Source: a virus. Taken from it: a DNA stretch of 36,942 bases. A program made the position numbers and the translations under genes. The notes under the pieces are model-generated. The model did not search any database. It was given only the letters and a program-made list of their open reading frames with translations, and had not been told where the DNA came from. Every line of letters starts with the position of its first letter. Positions within the stretch are counted from its first letter, which is position 1. Location of the stretch: positions 1 to 36,942 of IMG/VR virus record IMGVR_UViG_3300034158_000065; one strand, 5' to 3'. Positions 36,662 to 36,942 of the stretch are shown here, one piece after another.

Positions 36662-36942
36662 ATGAGTTTTGCCGATAGTATATTTCTTCTGATGCTGCTG
36701 GTTGCCGGCAGTGTGTTCTTCTCCCTTTCCGAGATCTCCCTCGCCGCCTCCCGCAAGATCAAATTGCAGGTGATGGCCGATGAGGGGAACCGCCATGCTG
36801 CCAAGGTGCTGGCACTGCAGGCCCAGCCGGGTAATTTCTTTACCGTGGTGCAAATTGGCCTCAACACAGTCGCCATCCTGGGCGGTATCCTGGGCGAGTC
36901 TGCCCTGAATCCGGCCATCAAGGGGTTCATCTCCGGCTTCTA
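36662..36942 (+). CDS. ytfL: CNNM-type transporter YtfL/PaeA, N-terminal part
   Basis: The first 93 residues are present; the frame runs off the right edge. FFSLSEISLAASRKIKLQVM and FFTVVQIGLNTVAILGGILG match E. coli YtfL (FFSMSEISLAASRKIKL..., MFFTVVQIGLNAVAILGGI) nearly residue for residue. These proteins have an N-terminal CNNM membrane domain followed by CBS and CorC/HlyC domains, outside the window. E. coli YtfL has been renamed PaeA and linked to putrescine/cadaverine export. The gene is host-like in composition. Confidence 0.88.
   Translation, partial: MSFADSIFLLMLLVAGSVFFSLSEISLAASRKIKLQVMADEGNRHAAKVLALQAQPGNFFTVVQIGLNTVAILGGILGESALNPAIKGFISGF

Noticed and set aside
1-36942. CRISPR arrays and rRNA/tRNA genes
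   Set aside because: No regularly spaced repeats with unique spacers and no tRNA cloverleaf or rRNA sequence seen; the att site is a terminator rather than a tRNA gene.

Overview
The window holds one complete P2-type (Peduovirus-like) temperate prophage of about 36 kb, inserted between two chromosomal genes of a gammaproteobacterium, most likely Aeromonas. This is inferred from the phoU / ytfL (paeA) neighbours, the GC-rich codon use, and the gene set. As I remember them, phages such as Aeromonas phiO18P and Vibrio K139/kappa carry this set: P2-like head and lysogeny genes with a non-P2 tail of DUF2586 sheath, DUF2597 tube and DUF2590 type. The left edge is the 3' end of phoU (1-380, +). The right edge is the 5' end of ytfL (36662 onward, +). 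A perfect 24-bp direct repeat (389-412 and 36481-36504), which is the hairpin of the phoU terminator, marks attL and attR.

Layout from left to right. (i) 413-4960 is the accessory end of the prophage: an AT-rich orphan periplasmic solute-binding-like gene (921-1700), a full IS5-family (IS427-type) element with a CTAG duplication (2022-2946), fragments of an IS66-type transposase and of a second, diverged IS5 copy, and a RelE/HigB-like toxin with an HTH antitoxin (4017-4540), whose toxin looks broken. (ii) 24738 down to 5015 (minus strand) is one late operon of about 20 kb: capsid scaffold/protease, major capsid, small terminase, head and tail completion, sheath, tube, a DksA/TraR zinc finger, a lysis cassette (holin, GH104 endolysin, nested Rz/Rz1), a tail chaperone with a -1 frameshift site, tape measure, baseplate, two fibre-type proteins, fibre assembly, a hub/spike fusion and a GpS-like protein, ending in a strong terminator (4964-4987). 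(iii) 24919-28085 (plus strand) carries the terminase ATPase, portal and an Ogr/Delta zinc-finger late activator, diverging from the late operon. (iv) 28289-28993 (plus strand) is an AT-rich PilZ-domain gene, a candidate lysogenic-conversion gene linked to c-di-GMP. (v) 34828 down to 29093 (minus strand) is the early operon: Cox, CII-like protein, several small unknown proteins, a second HTH regulator and the GpA-type rolling-circle initiator. (vi) 34947-36311 (plus strand) is the lysogeny arm: C repressor and tyrosine integrase, next to attR.

How it works together. C and Cox face each other across a 118-bp switch with two identical inverted repeats (ATTCC-N4-GGAAT), the likely C operators. 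Integrase acts on the phoU-terminator core with putative arm sites near both ends. GpA starts replication. Ogr probably turns on the divergent late promoters. The two AT-rich cargo genes (solute-binding-like and PilZ) are the most interesting accessory content. Function calls rest on recognised motifs and remembered family sequences; no database search was run.
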